DNA of 64,000 nt. Origin: Prostheceraeus crozeri (taxonomy: Eukaryota; Platyhelminthes; Polycladida; Euryleptidae). Where the stretch lies: the NCBI GenBank assembly GCA_907163375.1, contig CAJQUW010016958.1, positions 1-64,000 of the forward strand. The letters are read 5' to 3'. The notes under the pieces were generated by a model that did no database searches, was not told the DNA's origin, and worked only from the letters and a program-made list of their open reading frames with translations. A program made the position numbers and the translations under genes. Of the stretch, positions 8,749 to 17,044 are shown in pieces (position 1 is the first letter of the stretch; each line of letters begins with the position of its first letter).

Positions 8749-10269
8749 ATGGAAAGTGAAAATAAGGACTCGTTTCTAATCTACTTGCCCAGTAATGCTT
8801 CTATGAATAAATTTCCCAAAAATAAACCATCAGACTATCGAGTAGAATTAAATCGGCCACTGCATTTAGAAGGTGAATGGGAGGTTGGCGTTTCTAGTAT
8901 TTGCTATGATAGCAATATTCAGAATGTGAATGATTTGGAAGAAATGATATTGACTCCTCGCACCCATGATGGAATAACGATGAATAATGCATTTCAGTTC
9001 CCATACAATTTAACATCAGATGGAAAGTGGAACTATGAATGGATTCAGATAAAATCAGATTCTTATGAGCCATTTGGGAATGAGAAAATTATTAAGGCAT
9101 TCAACAGTGGTAATACTTCCATCATGAAGAATAAAAATCAGAAAGCTTATGAGTTTACTATCTATCATTGGAGTGGGAGACAGTTCCTCCGTTTTCATTC
9201 TTTTACTAAAGGTCTTACGCTGAGGTTGGATAGTGAATTCTATCCACATCTTGGTTTTGGTCATGGACTACATCTAACGTCAATTGCTACTGCAAATGTT
9301 AAAAAAGTTTATTCAAATCGAATCAACAAATTTCATTATAGATTTAAAATATTTGATGAAGATGTTGTAGAATGCGAAGAACGCATCATTTTGAAAAAGC
9401 GTGGTGTTCAACCTTTATCACTTATTGAGTTAGTAAAACGATGGAATGAGACTGTGGGTAAGAAGTATGGAGAAAAAATTATGGCGGACAAAAATAAGTT
9501 GGTTATTCAGAAATATAATGACAAACTTACAGTTTATTTCTCTCCAACCTTGCGTCATTTTGTAAGACATTATACACCTATTATTGGAAGCGGTGTGGTG
9601 TATGCTTCTCATGAATATCACACTAAAGCTGATTCAGTTAATGATGAATGGTGGGTGGACATCTATGGCGATCGCATCAAGAAAATTTACCAGTCTTATG
9701 AAGAATCTAAAGTTGCTATCAATATAATGCCGCGTCTATATCATACAGTTGAAAGCTTCATTCATGTAGTAAATCCTTATATACAACAGAAGTTGAAGCA
9801 TGTGATGAAAAGTAAATATGATGTAAAGACACACCACATTTCGTTTTCAATTGAAAATCAACGCGTTGTTCTGAGACTGGGTGATGACATTCAATGTCAA
9901 TTGAGTAAAAATTTGAAAAAACTCTTTGGTTTTTCAATGCTACAAACAGTGTTTGCTGCTGCGCATACGATTGGTATAGAAACACCAATGACACTTGATA
10001 AACATGAACAGCACCTTTACATTCAAAGTGATTTGATTCTACCTATTTCTGTTGGTGAGAAAAAAGAATACATTTTACGCGATTTCATTCATGATAAAGA
10101 CGCTTCATATGGAATAGTCGAGAAGATGTTTGAATCTATTTTCTATCATCCCGTCATCAAACAAACTATACCCTCTATTGCTATCAAAATTACCAATGGT
10201 TTACAAGAGTGCATCCACGTGAAAGATACTAAATCCCTCATAACGTTAGTGTTTCGGAAAACAAAGTGA
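8749..10269 (+). CDS. Large Polinton protein 2 (paralogue of protein 1)
   Basis: About 506 residues from the methionine at 8749 (MESENKDSFLIYLPSN). The in-frame ATG at 8719 is less likely, since the family signature begins at the second one. The N-terminus SFLIYLPSNASMNKFPKNKPSDYRVEL with LHLEGEWEVGVSSICYDSN matches the family of protein 1. The C-terminal part has the same layout (HLYIQSDLILPISVGEKKEY, then SIAIKITNGLQECIHV and LITLVFRKT) but has diverged strongly. The tandem paralogues suggest two related virion subunits. AATAAA at 10315-10320 is its likely poly(A) signal. The function is unknown. Confidence 0.75.
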   Translation: MESENKDSFLIYLPSNASMNKFPKNKPSDYRVELNRPLHLEGEWEVGVSSICYDSNIQNVNDLEEMILTPRTHDGITMNNAFQFPYNLTSDGKWNYEWIQIKSDSYEPFGNEKIIKAFNSGNTSIMKNKNQKAYEFTIYHWSGRQFLRFHSFTKGLTLRLDSEFYPHLGFGHGLHLTSIATANVKKVYSNRINKFHYRFKIFDEDVVECEERIILKKRGVQPLSLIELVKRWNETVGKKYGEKIMADKNKLVIQKYNDKLTVYFSPTLRHFVRHYTPIIGSGVVYASHEYHTKADSVNDEWWVDIYGDRIKKIYQSYEESKVAINIMPRLYHTVESFIHVVNPYIQQKLKHVMKSKYDVKTHHISFSIENQRVVLRLGDDIQCQLSKNLKKLFGFSMLQTVFAAAHTIGIETPMTLDKHEQHLYIQSDLILPISVGEKKEYILRDFIHDKDASYGIVEKMFESIFYHPVIKQTIPSIAIKITNGLQECIHVKDTKSLITLVFRKTK

Positions 10270-10284
10270 AGTCTTTATACAACA

Positions 10285-10320
10285 TTTATTGAAATATGTA
10301 CATGAATGTGAAGCAATAAA
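10285..10320. terminator. Overlapping convergent poly(A) signals
   Basis: AATAAA on the plus strand at 10315-10320 serves protein 2. TTTATT at 10285-10290 is AATAAA on the minus strand and can serve the polymerase gene, whose stop lies at 10526. The 250 bases between the two genes contain nothing else recognisable. Confidence 0.45.
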
Positions 10321-10525
10321 CATTGCTATATACAAAAAGTCTTTTTACTTCGTGAAGGGTGGAAATATACAGGGATAGGAAAAATGTCTTTCAGTGGAAA
10401 AGTCATCACATGGGGAATGTACAGATGTGGACACATATTCACAAGGAAAAAACAATCTCATGCGATACATTAAACAACAATGTTTATCTACAGAAATCAA
10501 CATCAAAATACTAAGTTAAGGATGA

Positions 10526-13500
10526 TTATGCTAAGACGTCTCCTGAATGTGGTAGTGTGGGTTTAATTCTTTTGGGTGGTGGTATGCCTGTATCAGGATG
10601 TCCATGTGGAAGAGATATGTTGTGTTCTAACCAGCACCTCTTATCCTCCCATGCTGAAAGCGCCCGTTTCCTAAAAGTATGAGTTTTGATCTCATGCGAC
10701 TTAGATTTTAAGATTGTCATATTGACAAACGTTATATTTTTATTTCTATAAGCTTTCCTGAAATTTTTATGTTTCATGTTAGAGACCAATGATCTTGATA
10801 TGCCTTTAGCGCGCTTAATGCTATCATCACTATCCTTTAATTTCATAGAATACATTTTAGGGCGGAGGAGAATCATTTCAGCTATCTCCTTCCCTGCTGT
10901 CTCATCCTTAAAGCAGCCAAGTTTTGCCTTATTTTTGATGGAGTATAGTGGATGATCAGCAGGATAATTTGATGTATCAAAATATCTTTCTAAAGATTTT
11001 CCTACTTCATTAAAATTTAAATCTTTTTGAGTGGTAATACCTAAAAAGAAACTATCTGTGTCACCACCCAACAAACGAACCTCTTTTACGAGAGGACACG
11101 GTTTTAGTATTTTATAGAAGAGTTGATACATTTCAAGCTTGGAGTAATCTAGAACAGCTTGACCAATATAGATGGGTTTGCACAACTCAACTTCAGATTT
11201 TATCATTTTAATACCTACAAGATCCTCATCGATAATGTCTCTATCGATGAATAGAGGTGATGAGGTCAATTTGTGATACTTTTGATCATCATTAACTAGT
11301 TTGTAGTTTACGCGCTTTCTAACATCCTCCATCGTCTTACCAAATAGACTGTTGTTCTTATATTTATAAAAATCTTTTTCAAAATTATTTTGGGCTAGTG
11401 CACGTTTCTGGCTGTTACTATCTATGTAGGGTTTGAGGAAGGCTTTCTGTCTAAATTTAATAATGCGGTGAACTCTTTTTAAAATCATGCCAATTTCTAA
11501 ATAAAATCTTAAGATGCTAAAGTGGACTAGATAGTTTTCTTTATCATATTGAGTGAGCAAAAGTTTGCGGCAAGGCTTATACTTGGGTTGTCCACATGAT
11601 TCTAAATCTTTATGAAATTGTTTCATAAAGTCGGAAAACATATCTTTACTCACTTCACCTGATTCGGGTGCGAGTGGAAAATCTACGGTTTTATGTTTAA
11701 TATTATTTGGATAGATTAGATCTATCTCAAAATAATATCCCCAATCACCTTCATCTGGAATTGCTAGTATGTTGGAAGGGTTGGAGAAATGTTGAATTTC
11801 ACTATCATCTAACCAGCTAAACTCAGAGTGAGGTAGCGGTTTGGATAATGAACTACCATACAAATTATTTTGGTCATAATACTTAAGATGAGTCTGATCA
11901 TCGCCTACTATTTTTGATTTTAACCTATGTTTATTTACAAATGTGAGACCACCGCGAATTCCTCGCTCAAATAAATTATACATCTCTGGATCTTGTAAGA
12001 GATGAATGGTCTCACCAGTCATTTTAAAAGCAGACTTAAATGACATGGCTGGTAGACTGACAAAGTGGACGGGATCTAACTTATCTTCTTCTAATGCCAC
12101 TCGTCGAAACTCCTGAAATACATCAGCCAGCAAAAATACATCTAACTTAAGATAGGCAATCATATATTCGCCAAATGTATGGCAGTGAAATTTTATCCAT
12201 GCATCTTGTGCATGTTCATAATCTTCGGTCTTACATTCTGCGCCGATCAAATCATTTTTAAATTTATCTATGGGCGGAAGAGAAGTCTCGCCGAGTTTAC
12301 TAATCGCATCAAAATATGCATATGGAAAGACTCCTTTCCGTGTGATGACTTCATCGGTTAGATTTGGATATTGTTTCTTAAGATTTTGTGTTAGTGGAAG
12401 AAACTTTAGATATTGTACGAGAGAGGCCAGTGATGCAGTCATAAATTGGTAGGAATCTAAAAATTTTATATCAAAATAGACCGTCTTATTTTCTTTAGTT
12501 TTATCGACAGGCACTTTTGCTGTCATGGCCATAAACTTCTCTCTCGTTTGTGCTATTACATCAAGCTTCCACTCTTTCATTTGACCTAAACCTCCTTTTA
12601 TTATCATATGGCTATCGTAGCCCTTGAAATTATGGAAAATGACGGGTAATGTACGCCGTTTCATCCTAAGTGAAAAATTGCATTTTGAACATAGTGCGTT
12701 TCTAAATTTACCAGTGATGTGATCATGGTCGCGCACTTTCTTAATCTTATCATCATCAAATGTTTTCCTACATTTGGGGCAAACGTTGCAACTATCAAAT
12801 TTTACTTGATCATCTGCTGTCATATGCAATGATCTGCGATAGAGTTCACCATCATACTTTTGCTGAAATTTTACAGCCGGTTTGAGGAATTGTAGGAATT
12901 GGTAAATACAATCCTCACCTTGCCAGACGTGCATTTTATTTTTTCTATTTTGGAAATGGTCATGCCATACTTCATAGCAGGAAATGGCTGCTGGTCGATG
13001 GATGTTATCATCGATATAACATTCGATGTCAGCATAGATGACACGAAGAGGACTTAGTTCATCGCCATTCTCTCTATATGAAAACTCCTTATCTTTGGGC
13101 ATGCGTTCCATTTGCAGTTTACCTCGCTTACACCACTCATAATGAGTTTCAAATTTGTTTTTACTCCTAAAGTTCCGAATGCATCTGTCACAGTAATAAA
13201 TCTCTGATGAGGTAGAATTTCTTAAGTGGTGGTATAAGCGAGAAATTTTGGGAATGCCGCAGTAGTGCCATTCCTCACTATCATCCTGTCTTACTAATAA
13301 AAGGTTGACAACGTGGTCATAACAACTCGAACGCGAGTTGTAGCGCACACCCTTCAATCCCTTTTCCCAAACATGGAGAACTATTTTAATGTTGTTCAAT
13401 TTTTCAAATTTTTCTATATCTTTAATTTTCATATCGTCACTATTACAGTCATCGAAGTTTAATTCATTCTCCCACTGCCTATAGCTATATGTGCGATTTC

Positions 13501-14344
13501 GATTCGCATTGATATCATTATAGTGGAGAATGGAGAGGACAGCATATTTAAAACATTGCGATTCGCAATCGACATTAATGACTGCTGTTTTGTTTTTTAA
13601 AATTTTTGGAAGTTTAAAGGAGCCTCGACCACTATGATTTCCTAATAAACTGATTTTAAATAAGGCGGACTCAATGCCGTCAAAAATGAGACCGCTATCG
13701 CGCTCGTTAAATTTATCAATATTTAATTTTAATCCTTGGATGTGAAAACTTATCTAAGACTCATAGTCTACAACCTCGGTTGCAGGAGAGGAGGGTATGT
13801 GAAACTCCAACCTCTCTATTATTTGTCCAGTATGGTGGTCGATTTTTACATATTTTATTTTAAGATAGATGAGCGCCTTCATCCTAAAATTGTCTAATTT
13901 GTTGAAGAGCGCTTCTATCAATGATGAATTTTGATGAAACCATTCCTCAAAGTTAGCAATGGTTTCTGAGGAGTCCATCTGGTAGTTCCTCACTAAATTA
14001 TTTATGGACACTTCAGTGAGTCGGATAGAGGAGGTACCGTTGGTGTAGGTATCGTTCGTGTGTGTATGTTGAAGTCTGTGCGAAGATAGTTCAAAACGTG
14101 TCTCGAAAGACTGAGCGCACAAGTCGCAAGAAAAGGAGACGACGTTAACAGAATCATCCCCACCTCCGGAGATTGATGCCGGCTTAGGTCGACAAACACC
14201 TCGCTTGATGTGTCGGGTGAGATCCCATTTCCTCGTGAAGATGTGCCCACAGTCAGCACATTCCCACTCGTTGCCATGTCGCGACAGTTCTGAGCTGGAA
14301 CTCACATCACCTGAAAGAGAAATCATTCTATCATCTCTGTTCAA
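10526..14344 (-). pseudogene. Polinton protein-primed DNA polymerase B with N-terminal zinc fingers
   Basis: About 1,270 codons. The N-terminal part (14.34-14.0 kb) has C2H2 fingers: ECADCGHIFTRKWDLTRHIKRGVC and FSCDLCAQSFETRFELSSHRLQH. Next comes a region shared by invertebrate Polinton polymerases, then a Cys-rich cluster near 12.68-12.80 kb (CPKCRKTF, DHDHITGKFRNALCSKCN) like the HNH/endonuclease-VII type. Exonuclease motifs are YADIECYID (about 13.03 kb), FHNFKGYDSHMI (about 12.64 kb) and YLKLDVFLLADVF (about 12.15 kb). Polymerase motifs are YYDQNNLYGSS (about 11.87 kb), KNNSLFGKTM (about 11.34 kb) and GGDTDSFFLG (about 11.06 kb). It would replicate the element from a terminal-protein primer. 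All catalytic motifs are present, but the frame is broken about once. Consensus splice sites lie just upstream. Confidence 0.93.
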
Positions 14345-14369
14345 GCCTCAGTGTAGTGTTACAACCTAC

Positions 14370-14500
14370 CTTGACTCAATAACTCTAAACCTTCCTCGAG
14401 AAGGGAGGGCGTTGGTGATGAAGTTGATGCCTGAAATTGAGGAAGATGATATTAGTCACACGTTTGAGGGAGATGAGAGAGGAAATCTTTAACTTACCAT
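14370..14500 (-). other. Candidate 5' exons and introns of the polymerase gene
   Basis: On the minus strand an ATG at 14500-14498 is followed at once by GTAAGT. A TTTCAG at about 14436-14431 precedes a 61-base segment (14430-14370), which ends at GTAGGT. A second TTTCAG lies just before 14310. The lengths keep the polymerase frame. The ATG sits about 105 bases downstream of a TATA box. This suggests two short introns at the front of the polymerase gene rather than a start at 14344. It is inferred from consensus sites only. Confidence 0.5.
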
Positions 14501-14604
14501 TTTAATGAAATATGATCAGACAGAATAATAGTCAAAGAGAGAGATCGTGCGTTCGTCACTTCTATGATTCACAGATTAAATGAAATGACATGAATGTCAC
14601 TTTG

Positions 14605-14725
14605 CTTATATACTTTCATTCTCTTCATTCATTGGATGTTCATTCTGATTGGCTGCTTGTGTATACTTAAGAATTAGAAAAATGTTAAAGTTATCATTAT
14701 TCAAAGTCAGCATTTCAAAGACAAC
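14605..14725. promoter_or_regulatory. Divergent promoter between polymerase and the 145-aa gene
   Basis: The minus strand has TATATAAG at 14612-14605 pointing toward the polymerase. An inverted CCAAT box (ATTGG, 14648-14652) lies in the middle. On the plus strand GTATACTTAAG near 14660 can act as a TATA element about 60 bases before the ATG at 14726. Both genes are probably switched from this 120-base stretch. Confidence 0.5.
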
Positions 14726-15163
14726 ATGACAAGTCCTCCAACAACACCAAATACCGCATTGGAGTTCTCCTCTCCATGCACATCAGCAAAGGTGCTCGTT
14801 ACACCAAATGCACCAAGAAAGGCGAAGGTGGAGAAGACATACAATCTCGACAATATACGAAAGTTATCATTATCGGAGGACGATGAAGAGGAGTTGCCCG
14901 ACCTAGCAGGCATACGGTGGAAATATTTACAATATGATGCCGAAGGGGTGATGGAGATGACCAGCAAGTCGCACTTGCATCAAATATGGGAGTGGTACAC
15001 CCCTAACTCCCAACCGCGAACCGTGGCGGAGTGGGCGTACATTGAGAAAGTGAGGGACGCTGCAGAAGAACGTTTAAAGCAGCTCAACTGTTTTTGTGAT
15101 CTATGTGAAGTCAGACTCTGGGACGATATTGACGATGAAGACCTTTTGAAATACATGCCATAA
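14726..15163 (+). CDS. Unrecognised 145-residue acidic protein (Polinton accessory gene)
   Basis: A complete small frame: Thr/Pro-rich start (MTSPPTTPNTALEF), a basic patch (NAPRKAKVEK), an acidic run (LSLSEDDEEELPDLAG), then a Trp-rich segment (IRWKYLQYD, IWEWYTPNSQ, VAEWAYIEKV) and a Cys pair (CFCDLCEV). I do not recognise the family. Support comes from the promoter at 14.65 kb, the length, and an AATAAA at 15162-15167 overlapping the stop codon, the same arrangement as the protease gene. It might be a regulatory or packaging protein; no claim is made. Confidence 0.6.
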   Translation: MTSPPTTPNTALEFSSPCTSAKVLVTPNAPRKAKVEKTYNLDNIRKLSLSEDDEEELPDLAGIRWKYLQYDAEGVMEMTSKSHLHQIWEWYTPNSQPRTVAEWAYIEKVRDAAEERLKQLNCFCDLCEVRLWDDIDDEDLLKYMP

Positions 15164-15525
15164 TAAATGTTTATTTCGTATTATCTTTGCTTTCATACTG
15201 ACGTACTTGAATGGGGTTTTAGTGAATAATTTAACCATGTATACTTTTTCATTTGGAAATAGTAGCACGCTTAGTTTAACTTGCAAATCTTATAACATTT
15301 CATATGGGTGATAATGGTAGATGAAATAGTGTTAAATAAAATTAAGATAGCTTACATGATTCTGGGATAGCAATCGACTGCGATCCATGTGTAAAGAGCT
15401 TGTTAGACTACGGAAGAGAGAAGTGTGTTATGTTGCGTGTGGCGCGTGAGTGTCCTCCCATTTCATTCCATTCATCAATTCGTCTCATTGATAGAGACAG
15501 GTAGAACTCATGGCTCTCATAACGT
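15164..15525. other. Intergenic stretch within the Polinton
   Basis: No gene seen. It contains an 18-base word GGGATAGCAATCGACTGC near 15,365 that recurs near 16,256, just before the second structured repeat. This suggests that a larger unit was duplicated here. Confidence 0.4.
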
Positions 15526-15936
15526 ATGCAATGGAAAGTTTTAGGCAACCTTCGACAGTTGGCTAAATGTCGCCCTGGCGCGAATGCATACTACGTTGAG
15601 ACAGAGGCAATCACTTGCAAACATGACGCAGAGAGGTTTAACAAGATTGACCATTGCCGAATGTCCCTTGCGGTATACATAGCTACGGGTTTCACCGCCG
15701 CCCTTTACAGGAACGCCCGTCGAAAGGAAGTATTACACCGAACTTCATTTGCAACGTTCAAGTTGACTGATAGCAGATTCAACTTAATGATAGTATTCGC
15801 CAGTCCGAAGACTGCCCAGGGCAAACCGCGAGGAGGCTCTATCATGTCTTGCCCCATGGTGGCCCTTACGAGAGCCGATGGTTCGTTCTCGAGGGGTGTG
15901 AATTTGACTATTGGCTGGAATAATCAATGGGTATGA
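15526..15936 (+). CDS. Doubtful 136-residue plus-strand frame
   Basis: The first 75 codons give a fairly protein-like composition (CRPGANAYYVETEAITCKHD, then HCRMSLAVYIATGFTAALYR) with no known match. The rest runs backwards through structured repeat A and the end of the 84-residue gene on the other strand, so at least that part is a shadow. It may be a remnant of a captured or decayed gene upstream of 15,750. Confidence 0.2.
   Translation: MQWKVLGNLRQLAKCRPGANAYYVETEAITCKHDAERFNKIDHCRMSLAVYIATGFTAALYRNARRKEVLHRTSFATFKLTDSRFNLMIVFASPKTAQGKPRGGSIMSCPMVALTRADGSFSRGVNLTIGWNNQWV
15752..15891 (-). repeat. Structured 3'-end repeat, copy A
   Basis: A 140-base unit repeated at 16279-16419 and 16751-16895 with few differences. 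On the minus strand it starts with a histone-type stem-loop (15876-15861). It continues with an outer stem ATGATAG/CTATCAT enclosing a CAGTC-TTCG-GACTG hairpin, then a separate AAGTTGA/TCAACTT hairpin. It lies directly downstream of the stop codon of the 84-residue gene, so it is probably its 3' untranslated region or 3'-processing element. Confidence 0.7.
15861..15876 (-). terminator. Histone-type 3' stem-loop, copy A
   Basis: The minus strand reads GGCTCTCGTAAGGGCC followed by ACC, 32 bases after the stop codon at 15908. The metazoan histone stem-loop has six paired bases, four loop bases and ACC after the stem. This copy has G instead of T in the loop; the stem pairs fully (one G-T). The CAAGA 11 bases downstream is a weak match to the purine-rich histone downstream element. 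Confidence 0.6.
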
Positions 15937-16162
15937 CGGTTAGGTTGTCATAGACCCTATACCGCCGAGGTCGTACTGGTGCATCTGGCACCTTTCGGAT
16001 GCGGGTGGTATTTGGAGTCCACACCTCATCCGTCCAAACGATCCTCTTGATCTTCCCCTTCTTCTCAGTCTCTTCATCCCACTCGTCGAGGATGACGAAC
16101 TCGGGAATGGCGTTGTCTTCATCGGTGAAGACGGGAATGTTGTCGGCAGATGTCGCTTCCAT
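15908..16162 (-). CDS. Unrecognised 84-residue acidic protein (Polinton accessory gene)
   Basis: A complete small frame: an acidic N-terminal half (MEATSADNIPVFTDEDNAIPEF, ILDEWDEETEKKGKIKR) and a basic, Pro/Arg-rich second half (VRPRRYRVYDNL). No family is recognised. A TATATAAG box lies about 45 bases upstream, and a histone-type stem-loop lies 32 bases after the stop. It is therefore a compact complete transcription unit of about 350 bases, much like a histone gene in layout. Confidence 0.6.
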   Translation of the reverse strand: MEATSADNIPVFTDEDNAIPEFVILDEWDEETEKKGKIKRIVWTDEVWTPNTTRIRKVPDAPVRPRRYRVYDNLTVIPIDYSSQ

Positions 16163-16202
16163 CGTGACTTCAAATTGAATGAGAAGCGCTACAATCTTCT
16201 GG

Positions 16203-16210
16203 CTTATATA
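16203..16210 (-). promoter_or_regulatory. TATA box of the 84-residue gene
   Basis: The minus strand reads CCTATATAAGCC about 45 bases before the start codon at 16162, identical in core to the polymerase TATA box. Confidence 0.6.
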
Positions 16211-16278
16211 GGGTTTTCAACAATGAATTGCTCAACAGCGAATCAGAATGCTTCAGGGATAGCAATCGACTGCATAAT

Positions 16279-16419
16279 GTTCAAGTTGACTGATAGCAGA
16301 TTCAACTTAATGATAGTATTCGCCAGTCCGAAGACTGCCCAGGGCAAACCGCGAGGAGGTTCTATCATGTCTTGCCCCATGGTGGCCCTTAAGAGAGCCG
16401 ATGGTTCATTCTCGGGAGT
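16279..16419 (-). repeat. Structured 3'-end repeat, copy B
   Basis: Same unit as copy A, with the histone-type stem-loop at 16399-16384 and all three further stems conserved. It follows the stop codon of the 88-residue gene. Confidence 0.7.
16384..16399 (-). terminator. Histone-type 3' stem-loop, copy B
   Basis: The minus strand reads GGCTCTCTTAAGGGCCACC, a full match to the histone stem-loop consensus (GGYYCTYYTNARRRCC then ACC), 30 bases after the stop codon at 16429. The stem GGCTCT/AGGGCC pairs fully with one G-T pair and loop CTTA. Confidence 0.7.
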
Positions 16420-16428
16420 AACGTCATC

Positions 16429-16695
16429 TTACACCCTACCAATTCTGCTGAGAGAGTCTTTGACTCTCTCTTTGGTAGCACTGTCGACTTCCACACTAAC
16501 TGGTACATGGCTAAAAAGTGGAATGTAGCGCCATTCCGTTGGATTGACAGCAGTTGCTGTCATCGGATTGCAAATCCGAGCAAGATTATTAAAAACTCTG
16601 TCTTGCTCCTCTAGCCTGACAAACTCCTCAAATAAATTTCGCGGCCTTAACTGCGGTCCGCGAGGAGAGCTGACTTGACTGTTCGGCGTCTGCAT
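16429..16695 (-). CDS. Unrecognised 88-residue protein (Polinton accessory gene)
   Basis: A complete frame starting MQTPNSQVSSPRGPQLRPR, with an amphipathic segment FEEFVRLEEQDRVFNNLARI in the middle and ending KDSLSRIGRV. No family is recognised. It has the same gene layout as the 84-residue gene: a TATATAAA box about 32 bases before the ATG and a histone-type stem-loop 30 bases after the stop. The two genes look like repeats of one expression cassette carrying different coding regions. Confidence 0.6.
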   Translation of the reverse strand: MQTPNSQVSSPRGPQLRPRNLFEEFVRLEEQDRVFNNLARICNPMTATAVNPTEWRYIPLFSHVPVSVEVDSATKERVKDSLSRIGRV

Positions 16696-16726
16696 GATTG
16701 AAATGAAATGAAATGAGAGGCAGTGG

Positions 16727-16734
16727 TTTATATA
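16727..16734 (-). promoter_or_regulatory. TATA box of the 88-residue gene
   Basis: The minus strand reads GGGTATATAAACC about 32 bases upstream of the start codon at 16695. Confidence 0.6.
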
Positions 16735-16750
16735 CCCCTCTAACGCGACG

Positions 16751-16895
16751 CAACGTTCAAGTTGACTGATAGCAGATTCAACTTAATGATAGTATTCGCC
16801 AGTCCGAAGACTGCCCAGGGCAAACCGCGTGGAGGTTCTATCATGTCTTGCCCCTAGGTGGCCCTTAAGAGAGCCGATGGTTCGTTCTCGGGAGT
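16751..16895 (-). repeat. Structured 3'-end repeat, copy C
   Basis: Third copy of the 140-base unit, with the stem-loop at 16875-16860. One inner 4-base stem (TCGC/GCGA) is disturbed here. It lies downstream of the coiled-coil gene. Between them are a GTAAGT donor near 17,038 and a TTTTCATTGCAG acceptor near 16,932 (minus strand), which could form an intron in the 3' part of that transcript. Confidence 0.65.
16860..16875 (-). terminator. Histone-type 3' stem-loop, copy C
   Basis: The minus strand reads GGCTCTCTTAAGGGCCACC, identical to copy B and matching the histone consensus. It is about 170 bases from the nearest stop upstream in genomic DNA, but closer if the candidate intron is removed. 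Confidence 0.65.
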
Positions 16896-17044
16896 GTCGT
16901 GATGGGGTGGTGAAGGCGGGCAAAGATCTGCAATGAAAATGATATGTATTAGAATAGGATTACTTTATAGGATTTATATAGATTAGGATATATAGATTAG
17001 GATTTAGGATAAGCTCTATCTTATTTACTTTTTCACTTACCAAG

